This document shows, piece by piece, positions 23,836 through 35,589 of a stretch of 64,000 nucleotides of DNA (the first letter of the stretch is position 1; each line of letters opens with the position of its first letter). Where the stretch lies: NCBI RefSeq assembly GCF_964656455.1, contig NC_135718.1:125651093-125715092 (forward strand), written 5' to 3'. This stretch comes from Halichoerus grypus. Lineage: Eukaryota; Chordata; Mammalia; Carnivora; Phocidae. The translations under genes and the position numbers were made by a program. The notes below the pieces were generated by a model. That model saw only the letters and a program-made list of their open reading frames with translations. It had not been told where the DNA came from and ran no database searches.

Positions 23836-24046
23836 GGGACACCTGGGTGGCCCAGTTGGTTGGGTGTCTGCCTTTGGCTCAGGTCATGATCCCATGGTCC
23901 TGGGATAGAGCCCCACATTGGGCTCCTTGTTCAGCAGGGAGTCTGCTTCTCCCTCTGCCTGCCATTCCCCCTGCTTGTGCTCTCTCTTTCGCTCTCTCTC
24001 TCTCTCTCTGTGTCAAATGAATAAATAAAATCCTTAAAAATAAATA
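23836..24046 (+). mobile_element. CanSINE
   Basis: Head 'gggacacctgggtggcccag', long TC-dinucleotide tract, tail 'aaatgaataaataaaatcct'. Direct repeats at 23820-23835 and 24047-24062 differ at 1 of 16 bases. Confidence 0.93.
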
Positions 24047-24059
24047 AATAAATTTCCCT

Positions 24060-24500
24060 CTCAATATCACTTTAGCTACATTCTATAAATTTGAATATGT
24101 ATTTCTTTAGCTTTTAAATTTTAATATGTCTTCATAATATTTACATTATTCTTTATTTTAGCTCTTCATTATCTTTCAGATACTCATTTTGGGCTATATT
24201 TTCATTATCAGTTTCCAATTTTATTGCCTATGTCATATAAAATAGTTTATCTGTAGATTAGTTTTATGATTGTTGAGACTTTTTTTGTGGCTTATTGCCG
24301 ATTTTCCAAAATATTCCACATGGTTGGAAAGAATTCATGTTTATGTTTCTAAACGTCTGTTTCTTTGAACTTGTTAACTTTATTGTTCAATATTCTATAC
24401 TGCAATTGATTTTTTGTCTACTCTATCAATTTCTGACAGAGCTGTGTAAAATAACTCTTCATGATTTATTAATGTACTAATATCTTCTTGTCCAACTGTC
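24060..24500 (-). mobile_element. Probable ancient L1 fragment
   Basis: T-rich sequence resembling L1 ORF2 read backwards, e.g. 'ttgttgagactttttttgtg', 'aaatattccacatggttgg', 'agaattcatgtttatgtttc'. Diverged and without boundaries. Confidence 0.5.
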
Positions 24501-24540
24501 AATATTTCTTTAAAATTTTTAAAGTTTTCTGGTTAGCTGC

Positions 24541-25000
24541 TGTGTCAGTTATCAATTTATTGCCTCTCAACTCCAAACCTACCCTTCACTGTCTGCTTGT
24601 AATTCTGGGACATTTCTCCCTTGCCAGATGGCATGATGTCAAGCTTTATCAGTAGAGGGCACTGGAGAAATATCAGAAGAGCTTCTTCTCCTGGTCCCCT
24701 TTGCTTTGCTTCTTTTTGCTCCTGTGGCACTGGGCTGGTGTGCAGGACACTTGATGAAATTCACTCCCCACCTCTGGTGAGTCCTGTCTCATCACCGCAG
24801 AGCAAGTGGTATCCTTTAGGACAGTTTCTAGCGAGTTCTGTGGGTACCCAGGCAAGTTTTCCAGTGGTAACTTCCCAGTGGGCTTAATAGCACCCACTGC
24901 CCCCACTGTTTGCAGCTTCTTGGCACCTCTCCTGGGAAGATAGCTATTATCCCAGCTGACTTCCCCTCCAGCAAATTTAACAGTACCCCTCCACAGGCAG
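24541..25000. other. Unassigned, moderately GC-rich segment
   Basis: Contains 'gctttatcagtagagggcac' and ordered CT-rich blocks that look like a dispersed repeat, but I cannot assign it. Opposing frames at 24621-24887 and 24673-25008 overlap each other and lack motifs. Confidence 0.35.
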
Positions 25001-25014
25001 CTTCCCATATTTGC

Positions 25015-25335
25015 ATACCCATGCTTATTGCATTATTCTCAATAGCCAAGAGGTAGAGCAGCCTAAATGTTCATCAACAGATGAATGAATAAAGAAAATG
25101 TTGATTTGCATATAATACAATATTATTCAACCTTAAAAGGGTGGTTGGGGGAAAAAGGGAGTTGTTCAATAAATATCAAGTTTCAGTTTTGCAAGATGAA
25201 AAAGTTCTAGAGCTCTGTTGCGTAACAGCGTGCATATAGTTAACATTTTGGTACAGCACACTTAAAAATGGTTAGGATGGTAAATTTTATGTTGCATGTT
25301 TTTGATAACAATGCAAAATTCATAATAATATGTTT
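25015..25335 (+). mobile_element. Old L1 3' fragment
   Basis: L1 ORF2 end and 3' UTR: 'ctcaatagccaagaggtaga', 'tgttcatcaacagatgaatg', 'caagtttcagttttgcaaga', 'atatagttaacattttggta'. Confidence 0.8.
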
Positions 25336-25339
25336 TATC

Positions 25340-26110
25340 TCAAGGAGTGTTCAGAATCTACCTAGAGATTTTTTCCCCTAACCTTTCAGAATGCATTTTA
25401 CTTGAGTCTAAAGACCCACGTCTGGCGTCAAGTATAAACAACTCTTATCCATTATTCCTTTAAATATTGTCTCCTCCAAAATCCTTTCATTATCTCCTTC
25501 TGAAACATCTTCTAGAAATACATGACTTATTCTATTGTCTCTGTTAGTGTTTCATTCAGCTTTTCCTGACGTTCATCTCATGGTACTTAATTCTGGGTGA
25601 TTCTTTTGCAGACTTACTCTTTAATTCAGTAATATTATATTATATTTGATCTTTATGTTCTTAAATAGACCCAGCATGTTTGCAATTTTAGCAACTATAC
25701 TTTTCTTGTCTACAAACTCTATTTTTTTTCTTATTTTCATTCTATTCAATTTTGTAGTTATATTTTCAGGCCCTTGTTTGATCTCTTTAATCACTTTAAG
25801 CACTATAATTTTATTTTATACTTTCTCCAAGTCTGTTCCATTATTTCAAGTTCTTGGGATCCTAATAAATACGCTGACTTTCCCTTATGGGTGGTTTATT
25901 TCTACACATAAGGTTGTTTGTTGGTAAGTTGTTTCATGTATACTCATATTCAACAGTTTTTTGTTTGTTTTCTGTTTCATTTTCTTTTGCTTTTTCTGCT
26001 GGAGTATGTTGTGTCATAAATTTCTCCTATGTCTTTGCTCTTACCTAGTGGTTTTAGAAGCCCTGGATAAGTTTTTTTCAGGTTTCACTTAAAGTTCCTA
26101 TACTTTAGGA
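25340..26110 (-). mobile_element. Possible old L1 5' region
   Basis: T-rich DNA with blocks reminiscent of antisense old L1 leader and ORF1 start ('ttcaggcccttgtttgatct', 'tttaatcactttaagcac'). Low-specificity similarity; boundaries are guesses. Confidence 0.35.
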
Positions 26111-26639
26111 ACAGGATGCCACAAAGGGAGTGTGCCTTTAGAACCCACATTCATGCAGTTCAAAGGTTGTTATTTTTTCACAGGTGATGTTTGTCCTCCG
26201 GCCCCAACTCCTATGAATTAAACAGATTCTCCTTTGCTCCTTCTCCAGGCAGAAGATAAAATTTTCCTCACCCCTTTTTGACAATTTGGGTAGCACTTGA
26301 TTCCGACTTTACACAGGAGCATGAGTTAAAGATTCCCACCAACCTAAACTCAAAGTCCTGTTTCCCAAACCTGGCTCCCAGCCCAGAAGGTCTAAATCTC
26401 CCTCTAAATATTCATGGGCCACTGTGATATCAGCTTCTCGTTACCACAACTCTGGCTTTGAGTTACTTTTAATTCAACTAGGAATTTTTCTTTCTTTCTG
26501 TTTGTAATAGATACAAAGGTATACATAGACATATAGCTTGCTCTCTAGATATTCCACCATTTCTGTGTATTTAGAAATAGAGAATTCCTTATGCATAAAC
26601 ATCATCTTGCAGGTTGCTGAAAGTAGAACCAACATATCC
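26111..26639. other. Intergenic DNA, nothing recognised
   Basis: CT-rich in places; no gene or named repeat supported. Confidence 0.35.
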
Positions 26640-26745
26640 ATCTGCAGTTGTAAAAACTGAGGCACAGAATTATTAAGAGACTTGTTCACAGTTAGTGGCA
26701 AAATTTGACTTTGGACACCACACTTGTGACTCTTGATAGAGTTCC
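26640..26745 (-). mobile_element. MIR fragment
   Basis: 'gtaaaaactgaggcacagaa', 'taagagacttgttcacagtt' and 'agtggcaaaatttgac' follow the reverse MIR core order. The minus frame 26474-26803 overlapping it is not supported as a gene. Confidence 0.65.
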
Positions 26746-26997
26746 CCTTTGTTTTTACCACATAATGGTAGCTGAGACATACATCCTCCTCACAATGTGC
26801 CAAAACAAAAGTGGATAGGATCTTATCTATGAACTTTTTAAATTTAAGTTATATAGACTCCAGAATCTACATAAAATAAGACAGGAAATGTTTCCCTGAG
26901 AATCCAAATTTTTGTTTTTAATGATCAAAAATCTTTACCAATATGCATATATTTGTATACATATAAATTATTCATGTGTATACAAATATATATGACA

Positions 26998-27120
26998 TAA
27001 ATAACTAACATTTGAGTACTTACCATATGCCAGACATTTTTCAAATTGCTTAAACTATACAATTCTCATGTTATTCTCACACTGACTTTTGGCAACCAAT
27101 GATAAGCATGATTTGAAAGG
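26998..27120 (-). mobile_element. MIR fragment
   Basis: 'ataactaacatttgagtact', 'taccatatgccagacatttt', 'caattctcatgttattctca' match the 3' half of MIR read backwards. Confidence 0.7.
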
Positions 27121-27620
27121 AAAATATTTTTTTCTGCACTAATGCAGTTGTGAAATGACACGAACCCTGGTCCCCCATTTTTGGGGTTAATGTGACCCAC
27201 AAAAGAGAGCTCTCCTAAAGCTGTCAAACATAAAGGAGAAAAACAGAAAAATTAGGAGAAGAAAAATCATCTTACCATAAAGGAGAAAACCCAGTTTTTT
27301 CAACACTCATTCAGCTTTGGCTCCTAGATTAGAAAAGGGGCAAGATTTGGCCTGACTCCAGTGTGCTTCTTGCATTATCGAGTTGACAGGCCAAAAAGAA
27401 AAAAATATATATATGATTTTTCACCCTCCCATGTATTTCCCCAAAGCTGCTGGGATTTCTAGAAACTTTGATTATCTTAAAATAATTCCAGATATCTAAG
27501 CAATAATGTTTAACTTCTCCCAGTCTCTGCTAAGGTTTATTTCATCTTCTTCATTTACAAATGTTTAGCTCACAGGACTACACATGGTTTCCCAATGTTA
27601 ATCTTATTAAGCCCAATCTT
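27121..27620. other. Intergenic DNA, nothing recognised
   Basis: No recognisable feature. Confidence 0.4.
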
Positions 27621-27639
27621 AAGAATTATAGAAACTGTG

Positions 27640-27847
27640 GGGGCGCCTGGGTGGCTCAGTCGTTAAGCGTCTGCCTTCGGCTCAGGTCACGATCCCAGAG
27701 TCCTGGGATCGAGTCCCACATCGGGCTCCCTGCTCCGCGGGAAGCCTGCTTCTCCCTCTGCCGCTCCCTGCCACTCTGCCTGCTTGTGATTCCTCTCTCT
27801 CTCTCTCTGTGTCAAATAAATAAATAAAATCTTTAAAAAAAAAAAAA
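27640..27847 (+). mobile_element. Young CanSINE ('cagtcgttaagc' type)
   Basis: Near-regular copy with head 'gggcgcctgggtggctcagt' and an A-rich 3' tail. A perfect 19 bp direct repeat lies at 27621-27639 and 27848-27866. The head has one G fewer than 'cagtcggttaagc'-type copies. Confidence 0.97.
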
Positions 27848-28199
27848 AAGAATTATAGAAACTGTGAACTGTGAAAGTGAGTGAACTTTGGGAAGTAACC
27901 TGAGTTTCATGGCCATACTTCTAAATGGCCTCGCTGACTACCAAAAGGAATCTTGTGCAGTGGAAGAATATTTCTCATTATATAGTGCATGGAATAATAG
28001 TAACCGTGAAATCTAACACTTCCATTACTTTTCTTAGGCATCAAAATCATAATCAGGTATAAAAGCTTAAGGTCTGGAATGCTGTACAAGAATAACACAA
28101 GAATGATTATGCACTATACTTATTAAAATATATATACATCTGATTTTTTCCAGTAAAAGGTATTAAGTAGTCTTTCCTATTACCATTTATTAAGTTATT

Positions 28200-28430
28200 A
28201 CCATTTGCCAAGTTTACCTTCCTACTGTATATATTTTACCTTCTTACTCTATGTCAGTCACTTTATTTAATTTTATAACTTTATAAGGCTGGATAATGAC
28301 TTTGTCCTACATTACAGATGAGAAAACTGTTCCAAAAAAAAAAAAAAGATTAGGAGTTGATCTAAGTCCACATGGCTTATAAATGATAGAATCAGTATTT
28401 GAATCTAATCAGTCTGACTTTAAAGCCTCA
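28200..28430 (-). mobile_element. MIR element
   Basis: 'catttgccaagtttacc', 'tactctatgtcagtcacttt', 'acattacagatgagaaaact', 'gagttgatctaagtccacat', 'gatagaatcagtatttgaat'. An A-run at 28334-28347 interrupts it. Confidence 0.75.
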
Positions 28431-28654
28431 ATGATGCATAATGTTAGCCAATCAGATAAATCAAGTATACATATTTCATGATTTTATCAAGATATCTGAT
28501 ACCACATTTTATGAAAACCATATATACTCCATAGCTACCACCAACCACTTGTTACTTACCAGTTAGCTAGAAAATAATAGCTAAGACAAAAATAATACCT
28601 GGAAATAAGATGATAAATTAGATCAAAATAAGAGTAATCAAAATAAAATACTAT

Positions 28655-28860
28655 AAATCCCACTTTCTCCTTTTACTAGCTGTGTAAACTTGGGCCAGTT
28701 ATTTGTCTCTTTATCTCAGTTTCCTCATCTGTATCATGAAAATAATAATAACACCTACTTCAAAAGACTCTTGTGAAGATTGAGATAATCCATATGAAGC
28801 CCTTATACTAGTGTTTTGCAGAAAGAAAACAATCAGTAAATGTTAGGATGCATTGTCACT
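28655..28860 (+). mobile_element. MIR element
   Basis: 'ttactagctgtgtaaacttg', 'ctcagtttcctcatctgtat', 'aacacctacttcaaaagact', 'caatcagtaaatgttagga' are in MIR order. Confidence 0.88.
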
Positions 28861-29133
28861 ATTGGTAGTTTTAGTATGTTTTTAAAAATACCACAAAGCA
28901 TGTGAAGAAAAACTGAAATATAATAAATAGGCACATAATTAAATAAATAAAGCCAGAGAAAGAAAACATTTTTTTAAAAAAACTAGAAAAAAATAAATAC
29001 TAACATAAAAGCAAAAATGAAAGGAGCTAAGAAAAAATTAAGAGACAGAAACTAAAAGACTTACAGTTAAGCTAATATTATGGGAAAACCCTTTTAAAAT
29101 GCACAAATGTAAGATTAAAACTTCAATAAGCTA

Positions 29134-29342
29134 GGGGCACCTGGGTGGCTCAGTCAGTTAAGCATCTGACTTCTGGTTTCGACTCAGGGCATTATTTCAT
29201 GGGTTGTGGGGTCAGGCTCCATGTTCAGCAGGGAGTCTGCTTGAAATTCTTTCTCCCTCCCTCTCCCTCCCGTTCTGCTCCTCCCCCCATTCATGTGCAT
29301 TCTCTCTCTCCAGATAAATAAATAAATACTTTTAAAAAACTG
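29134..29342 (+). mobile_element. Older CanSINE variant
   Basis: Head 'ggggcacctgggtggctcag' but body 'gacttctggtttcgactcag', different from the other copies; tail 'ataaataaataaatac'. Direct repeats 'caataagcta' at 29124-29133 and 29343-29352. Confidence 0.9.
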
Positions 29343-29496
29343 CAATAAGCTAAAACCAGATTAAAATAAGCAAAAATAATATTTCAGCATTTCAAACCTT
29401 TCTTCAGAACTCTTTGAGCTGGGAGGTCTCACAGAGCTTACAGTCCCTCTCTTAAATGATATTAATGACTTGACCTTACATGTTTGAAAATCTCTC

Positions 29497-29523
29497 CATC
29501 ATCACCATCATCATCATCATCAT
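29497..29523. repeat. ATC trinucleotide microsatellite
   Basis: Imperfect CAT/ATC repeat of 27 bp, next to a MIR element. Confidence 0.9.
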
Positions 29524-29705
29524 GGCAGCTAACATTTATTAAGTTCTTACTATGTGACAGGCAGTATTCTAAATTCACTTAATTCTCACCATAACACTAT
29601 GAAGTTTGTATTCTTAATATCTCTGTTTCACAGATATGGAAACTGAGGAAGTTAATGAACTTGCCCAAGGTTAGACCTCTAGTACAGGATAGGATCAGGA
29701 TTTCA
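29522..29705 (-). mobile_element. MIR element
   Basis: 'gcagctaacatttattaagt', 'actatgtgacaggcagtatt', 'cacagatatggaaactgagg', 'cttgcccaaggtta' are in reverse MIR order. Confidence 0.88.
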
Positions 29706-29709
29706 ACAG

Positions 29710-31465
29710 TCAAGTTCAAGATAAGTAAAAACAGACATGTTGATAAGGGAGTGCTGAAAACTAGAACATTAAAGGAAAGAGACAGGCATTTAAAGAGAAA
29801 TTTTGAAATCTTTATGATTTGTCAGGTAAACACCCTTATCATCACTCCAAGAAACCTATTGTAAAGATCAGTGTCATTTTTCAAGGGCTTAGCATCAGAT
29901 TTGTGGTTTGGGTTTGATATGATGTGGTTTGGGATGAGTGGGAATGTTCAGATTGGTCTTGAAATAACAGCATGATGACTCCACAAGACCTATTACATGA
30001 GGTCATACAAAGATTAATGAAGGTTGTCAGGGTATAACCACATATTAAAACCAAGATGTTTGCACACATTTTCCACCTCTCCTTCTTTATACATTAATCT
30101 CTATTTTAGAGTGAATAAAATTATGCAAGTAAAGATGACATGTTCTGTGATTTCATCAATAATATAAAGGAAGGCCTTTTGCTTTATGTTAAGCTCTAAA
30201 CAAAGAGAAGAAGAAGGTCAAGGAGAGAAGGTACAAAATTGATTTCTTTCCTTTCTGGAATGAATCATGGGCAGAAGTTGCAAAGATAGGTGAAGAGGAG
30301 TTTTGTCAAAGCATTTCTGTATATCTTCAACCTCTCTGCCACATTTGTGTAACGGTGAAGAACAATGATAACAAGGTTCTCACATTTAGTAAACAAATGT
30401 AAAAACAAAAAGTCTTCAGATTATAATGTAGGATATTTCCTTCTAGGAACAGGTTGCTCATCCATTAACTGAGTGAGTTTGTATTGTCATGGTATTTGGT
30501 AAAGTAAATTATATTTTTAGACAAGATCATATTCTCTACTTTGTCAAGAGTTAACTTTTGGAAAGGAATTTGCTTTGCCTTTATCAATATAGGGTCATGC
30601 AATTAATAATATAAGTTAGTAATGTTTCCTCTCCTTAAACTCTTCTTCATAATTACTTCTTATTTCTGTTTTGTGAAGTCAGTATTTGAAAGACAAAATG
30701 AAAAGAAAGATAATAAGATCATTTGATTCTTGGATCTGTCATGTAAATGGACCATTTCCAAGTTTTCAAAATAATGTCTATTACTGTAATTAGGGCTTGG
30801 AAAGCTAATTCAGAGAATAACATTAAACTTAACCTTTTCCTGAACTGAACTGAACCTTTCGGGGTTCATAGGAATTCAGTTCACTTCTTGGAACCTTGAA
30901 AAAATATGCTGTTTTTAATTATAATGACTATCAGAAATAGTTCATTGTCATCATTCTATATTAACCAGGCATGTGTCAGACTAGCACAGTTCAATGCAAT
31001 ATTTCATGTTTCTTTCCTTTGCCCTCCATCATCTTCCTCATGCTTAGTGTCTATAAGTGATTAATTGATACAATAGGATTGATGACTGTAAATAATAAGA
31101 TATGAAAGGTTAAGAACTTAAAACAATTTTAAAATTTTAGGAAAAAATGAGTTTGTATAACCTAAAAGAGGCCAGGAATTCTCAAAATAGTTGATAGGCT
31201 ACCGCACTCTCTGGGTGTAGAGAGGCATGCTTATTGTGTGACTGCTCATTTTTGCCTGGATGATTTTAATGGCTTTTATTTCCAACTTGGAATTTTACTC
31301 CTAGGACCACATTCTGAAATTTTTATTCAAAATAACCCCACTTCTGAAATCCCCCTTATGATTTCAACTTCTTCTTTTCCCACATCCTCTCTCATATAAA
31401 AATTGTTGTTTAATCTTATCATTGTCTTCTGGTATTAGACCTAGCTAGTTAATATGATGGCAATG
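29710..31465. other. Intergenic DNA, nothing recognised
   Basis: About 1.75 kb, AT-rich, without repeat or coding evidence. Confidence 0.4.
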
Positions 31466-31469
31466 ATGA

Positions 31470-31612
31470 TTTTTATGAAGAATTTTATATATAGTTCCTC
31501 GTTTAATATTCAAAGGTAGGTATTTTAATTTTCCCCTTTTGACAAATGAGAGAATACCACTTAGAGAGGCTGAATTGATCTGCAGTGTTCTCTCTATGCA
31601 ATAGTCTGCCTA
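31470..31612 (-). mobile_element. MIR fragment
   Basis: 'aggtaggtattttaattttc', 'cccttttgacaaatgagaga', 'cacttagagaggctgaattg' resemble the reverse MIR core. Confidence 0.6.
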
Positions 31613-31632
31613 ACTACAAAGTTTATGTTCTT

Positions 31633-31829
31633 TTCTTTTTTTTTTTTTTAGATTTTTAAAATTTATTTATTTGAGAGAGAGAACACAAGCAAGGGGGAGA
31701 GGCAGAGGGAGAAGGAGAAGCAGACTGCCTGATGAGCAGGAGCCCCACACAGGGCTGGATCCCAGGACCCTGAGATCATGACCTGAGCCAAAGGCAGATG
31801 CTTAACTGACTGAGCCACCCAGGCACCCC
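31633..31829 (-). mobile_element. CanSINE
   Basis: T-run, 'aaaatttatttatttgagag', head end 'gccacccaggcacccc'. Direct repeats at 31617-31632 and 31830-31845 differ at 2 of 16 positions, so this is a moderately old copy. Confidence 0.93.
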
Positions 31830-31845
31830 CAAAGCTCATGTTCTT

Positions 31846-32254
31846 AATTACCACAAAATATGCCCTCTGTCTTCTTTACTTTCATCCCTATCCATACCCA
31901 TGTCACAATCAGGTCACCAATACAGGCTATAATATCTTTCTCTTGACTTTTTGGAAGACCCAATATTGTACTACTTTCAAATCCTAGAGCAACCCATTTG
32001 TTTTCTCTGCTTTTGCTCTCAGCTTCTGAGAAATGTTAAAGAAAATTAAGTTCCTGTGATCAAAGACTATATTATAAAAATATTATTTCAGACTTCAATT
32101 AGAGCCTTAAATATACACAGCAACATTTTCACTAATTTTTAGTTTACTTCCCTTTCTCATGCTTCACTCAAGCTGCCCAGAGTCCATACAAGTCTCTCAA
32201 GGCCTCCAATTCTGCACCAACTTTTTGTAACCTTAGAAGAACTTGGGTTCTTAT
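31846..32254. other. Intergenic DNA, nothing recognised
   Basis: No feature supported. Confidence 0.35.
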
Positions 32255-32343
32255 GAAAGAAAGAAAGAAAGAAAGAAAGAAGGAAAGAAAGAAAGAAAGA
32301 AAGGAAGGAAGGAAGGAAGGAAGGAAGGAAGGAAGAAGAAGAA

Positions 32344-32412
<69 letters not shown>

Positions 32413-32520
32413 AAAAGAAAGAAGAAAGAAAGAAGGAAGGAAGGAAAGAAAGAAGGAAGGAAGGAAAGAAAGAAGAAAAGAAAGAAAGAAAGAAGAAAAG
32501 AAGAGAAAAAAGAAAGAAAA
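32255..32520. repeat. GAAA/GGAA homopurine microsatellite
   Basis: 266 bp with only A and G on the plus strand, built of GAAA, GGAA and GAA blocks. It produces artefactual Lys/Glu/Arg-rich (plus) and Phe/Ser/Leu-rich (minus) open frames, which are not genes. Confidence 0.97.
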
Positions 32521-32642
32521 CACATTTAAATTAAAAAGTCTATAAACTTTCTTTCTTCCTCTAAATCTCAAAATAGTGAACATCAAGAATTCTTGACTTC
32601 TTCAACTTACTTAATTGTAGCAGACTTTTGGGTTTGGCGAGC

Positions 32643-32760
32643 AGCTTTTTTTTTTTTTTTTTAGAAAGGGACAATGATATTTATTGGATTCTCCAAAGGA
32701 GTCTGTGATCCAAAAGGTTATACAGAATTGACCTAAATCTTCACCTTTTTAGTGAAGGAG
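32643..32760 (-). pseudogene. Possible retrocopy of an mRNA 3' end
   Basis: A T20 run at about 32645-32664 is followed on the plus strand by 'agaaagggacaatgatattt'. On the minus strand this reads as a unique sequence with 'aataaa' about 18 bases before an A-tail, as in a polyadenylated transcript copied back into DNA. No coding part, parent gene or TSD was identified. Confidence 0.35.
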
Positions 32761-32875
32761 CACATGAACTTCTCTCAAATTTAGAATTATTATATCTTCC
32801 TGGGAAATTGACGCTTTTTATCTTTATGAAATACCTTTTTTTTTTTAACTTTAATAATGCTTCTTGGTTTGAAGT

Positions 32876-32888
32876 ACACACACACACA

Positions 32889-32921
<33 letters not shown>
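32876..32921. repeat. CA dinucleotide microsatellite
   Basis: 46 bp of (AC)n with one 'ag' interruption. Confidence 0.97.
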
Positions 32922-32924
<3 letters not shown>

Positions 32925-33139
32925 TGTATGTATACCAACTTGTTTTGGTTTTCCAAAACTGATGAAAGACATCAAACCCTAGATACAGGAAGTGCTATGA
33001 CCCCTAAATAGTATGAGTACAAAGAACATCATGTTATCACTTTGGCAGCTTGTCTGGTTGTTTTCAGCAGGAAGTTTGTTCTAAACCCCTAGATCATCAT
33101 TATGAATTTCTTCCAACATTAACCCTGCCATCTATCCTT

Positions 33140-33403
33140 TTCATTCATTCATGATTCTGACGTTTTTTCCTCTACTTTATCTTTATTGGGCATTTTCTAC
33201 TATGGCATCTCTCCATTAGGTAAAATATTCTTAAGTCTTACTACATCAAAGTCACCAAAGTCTTTTTCTCGTAATTGCTGAGCCAATGGCTTTTATCTAC
33301 GATCAAGTGGACTTATATGCATGAGTTGATGCTCTTGATCCATCTCTCATTTGTTAAACCCATTCATCCGTTGGTTTCTTTGACTCTGTCTGCTCTTGTT
33401 TCT
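33140..33403 (+). mobile_element. Possible LINE-2 5'-ward fragment
   Basis: CT-rich and old, with TSD-bearing SINE inserted at its right side. L2 assignment is weak and based on continuity with the L2 segment after the SINE. Confidence 0.35.
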
Positions 33404-33611
33404 TTCTTTCTTTTTTTTTTTTTAAGATTTTATTTATTTATTTGACACAGAGAGACACAGTTAGAGAGGGAACACAAGCAGGGGGAGTGGGAGAGGGAGA
33501 AGCAGGCTTCCCGAGGAGCAGGGAGCCCGATGCAGGGCTCAATCCCAGGACCCGGGGATCATGACCTGAGCCAAAGGCAGACGCTTAATGACTGAGCCAC
33601 CCAGGCGCCCC
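33404..33611 (-). mobile_element. Young CanSINE
   Basis: T-run, 'aagattttatttatttattt', GA-rich body, head end 'ccacccaggcgcccc'. Perfect 17 bp direct repeat 'tgtctgctcttgtttct' at 33387-33403 and 33613-33629. Confidence 0.96.
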
Positions 33612-33639
33612 ATGTCTGCTCTTGTTTCTCTTCTTACCT

Positions 33640-34105
33640 CTCTAAATACCCTTTGTCATCCCCTCTTCCTATACTTATCTCTAAAATTTGGTTTTCTTAT
33701 GGTTCTTCCCTCAGTCAACTTTACTTCTCACTATATCCTCCACTAAATGGTTACAGCATCACATATAACTTTTAAATGAATAATTTGTTAACTGCTGTTC
33801 AATTCTTTCTTCTGTTATAAGTCTCAATTTCCAACTAACTCATGAAAATTTCAGTTTTATCATTAACTATTTCATCTTAAAAAGACCCCAAAGAACAATC
33901 TTTCCTCTGTTTCTTCTACCAAACTGGTCATATTTATCATACATGAAGTGTATCATATCTCATTTCTCAAGCCTCCAAATGTGGGTTCATTTTGAATCTC
34001 TCCCTTTATTTTTCCTGTCAGATCCTGTTTCTGCACACTACTCAAATCCCAATTTGAATTCTCAAAGTCATATCCTAATTTCTCTTCCTACTTTTTTCAG
34101 TCTAA
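33640..34105 (+). mobile_element. LINE-2 fragment
   Basis: CT-rich decayed L2 coding sequence; 'gtgggttcattttgaatctc', 'tccctttatttttcctgtca' and 'gatcctgtttctgcacacta' sit where the equivalent of the L2 reverse transcriptase C-terminus is expected. Confidence 0.6.
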
Positions 34106-34109
34106 GAGA

Positions 34110-34365
34110 TAAGAAAAAAAAAGTGGTTCACATTTACGGAATGCTTGTAGAGTTGCAGACAAACTATAGTTATTATCTCATTTAATCCTCATAACAAACC
34201 AGTGAGATAAATGTTTTCATCATTATTTTAGAGACGGGGAAATTGAGATTAATAAAGTTGAAGTAATCTACCAAGGCTGCATAACTGAAAAATGGAACAG
34301 TGGATTTGAACACAGGGAGTTTTGGCTGTTAGCAACTATGCCTATTTCCCATGCTTTGTGACTTG
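34110..34365 (-). mobile_element. MIR element
   Basis: 'ctcatttaatcctcataaca', 'attattttagagacggggaa', 'aggctgcataactgaaa' and 'gtggatttgaacacagg' are in reverse MIR order, lying between two L2 pieces. Confidence 0.82.
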
Positions 34366-34399
34366 ATTCTTGTAATAGCTTCATAAGTGGTTCTCTAGC

Positions 34400-34800
34400 T
34401 CTACACAGCCCTTTTTAATCAAACTTCCTGATTCTCACAAGTCATTTTTCTGAAGATAAATCTTATATTTCACCCTTGCTTAAAACTCATTTTGATGGCT
34501 CTTCATTGCTCTCAGAATAGAACAACATTCTGATATCATCAAGTCTTGCCCAGTTTAATTCCCCCTATTTTGCTGCCACTCCTCCCCCGGCCAATATTCC
34601 CAATAATCACATGTATCAATCCCCTTTCTGAACTTTCATCTATACTTTATTCACCTATATCCTTCCCCCCTTTTTTTTGACCTATCTCCTAATTATATGT
34701 CTCTGCTCAAATATTGATTCCTCTATGAAGCTCTCCTCCTGATTTTCCTCACATTTCTCAAAATGTTATCAATGCAGTATCAACATGTATTATAGTTAGC
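34400..34800 (+). mobile_element. LINE-2 fragment
   Basis: 'acccttgcttaaaactcatt', 'tgatggctcttcattgctct', 'cagaatagaacaacattctg', 'tatgaagctctcctcctgat' continue the L2 order after the MIR. Confidence 0.7.
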
Positions 34801-35585
34801 TGTACACACTTGTCTAATGTCACTGCTACATAGTATAATGATATTATATATTTTTAAATTAATGTATCTATTAAGGAGCAATGAATATATGCCAGTGAGA
34901 ATTCAGAGTAGACTTTTAGTATATTCTGGGCCAGTGAATATTACTAGACCTCAGGGCAAATGCAGGACTCTGTCCCACAACAGCACTTAGTAAGTGTGCT
35001 CTGCACCTTGTGTGTTTTATTGCACTGAGACCTCTCTTTATGCCAATTATTCTGTGTTCTTATGGAGAGTTTTGATTCACTATGGTTGACAAAAGCTGTA
35101 TGGATAATAATTCTAGGCCTGCCAAAAAGAAACAAAGGAAAAGGTTCATGTTGTATGTTAAAATGAGATTTTTACAAAAATTGTGTTTTTTTCAAAGATA
35201 CTGTCAAAGAAATATAAAGTAAGTAACAGCAGCATCTAAGAAGCAGCAGGACTTTGATATTATGGAAAGTATCATAAATATAACTCCATCCTGAGAGGAT
35301 ACAAAATAATTATATGAATGGTAGTCAGAAAAATAATGGCTAGACATACGTTAAGACTTCAGAATATTTAAAGAGACTTTTAAAAATGACTGACAATTCT
35401 TAATGCCAAGAATGCATCTCCATAGGGACAGAACAATAATGACTCTATAGTATTAGGTAAAAACCCATACTTTGTTCGTGTTTATTTTTTCAACATTTAG
35501 CATAGTATCTGGCACTGTGTATGAGCTGAACAAGTTTTTTAAAGTAAGATCATATAGGGATGTGAGAAGAGAAGAGGGTAGGGAA
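34801..35585. other. Intergenic DNA, nothing recognised
   Basis: No repeat or coding evidence. Confidence 0.4.
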
Positions 35586-35589
35586 GCAT

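Noticed and set aside
27640..27720. tRNA-like heads of SINEs as tRNA genes
   Set aside because: All are followed by SINE body and A-rich tail with TSDs, and none keeps a full cloverleaf that I can draw.
32157..32586. Lys/Glu-rich and Phe/Ser-rich frames on both strands
   Set aside because: Direct translation of the GAAA/GGAA simple repeat.
32876..32921. CA repeat as part of a CRISPR-like or satellite array
   Set aside because: Plain dinucleotide microsatellite; no spacer structure, and the genome is mammalian.
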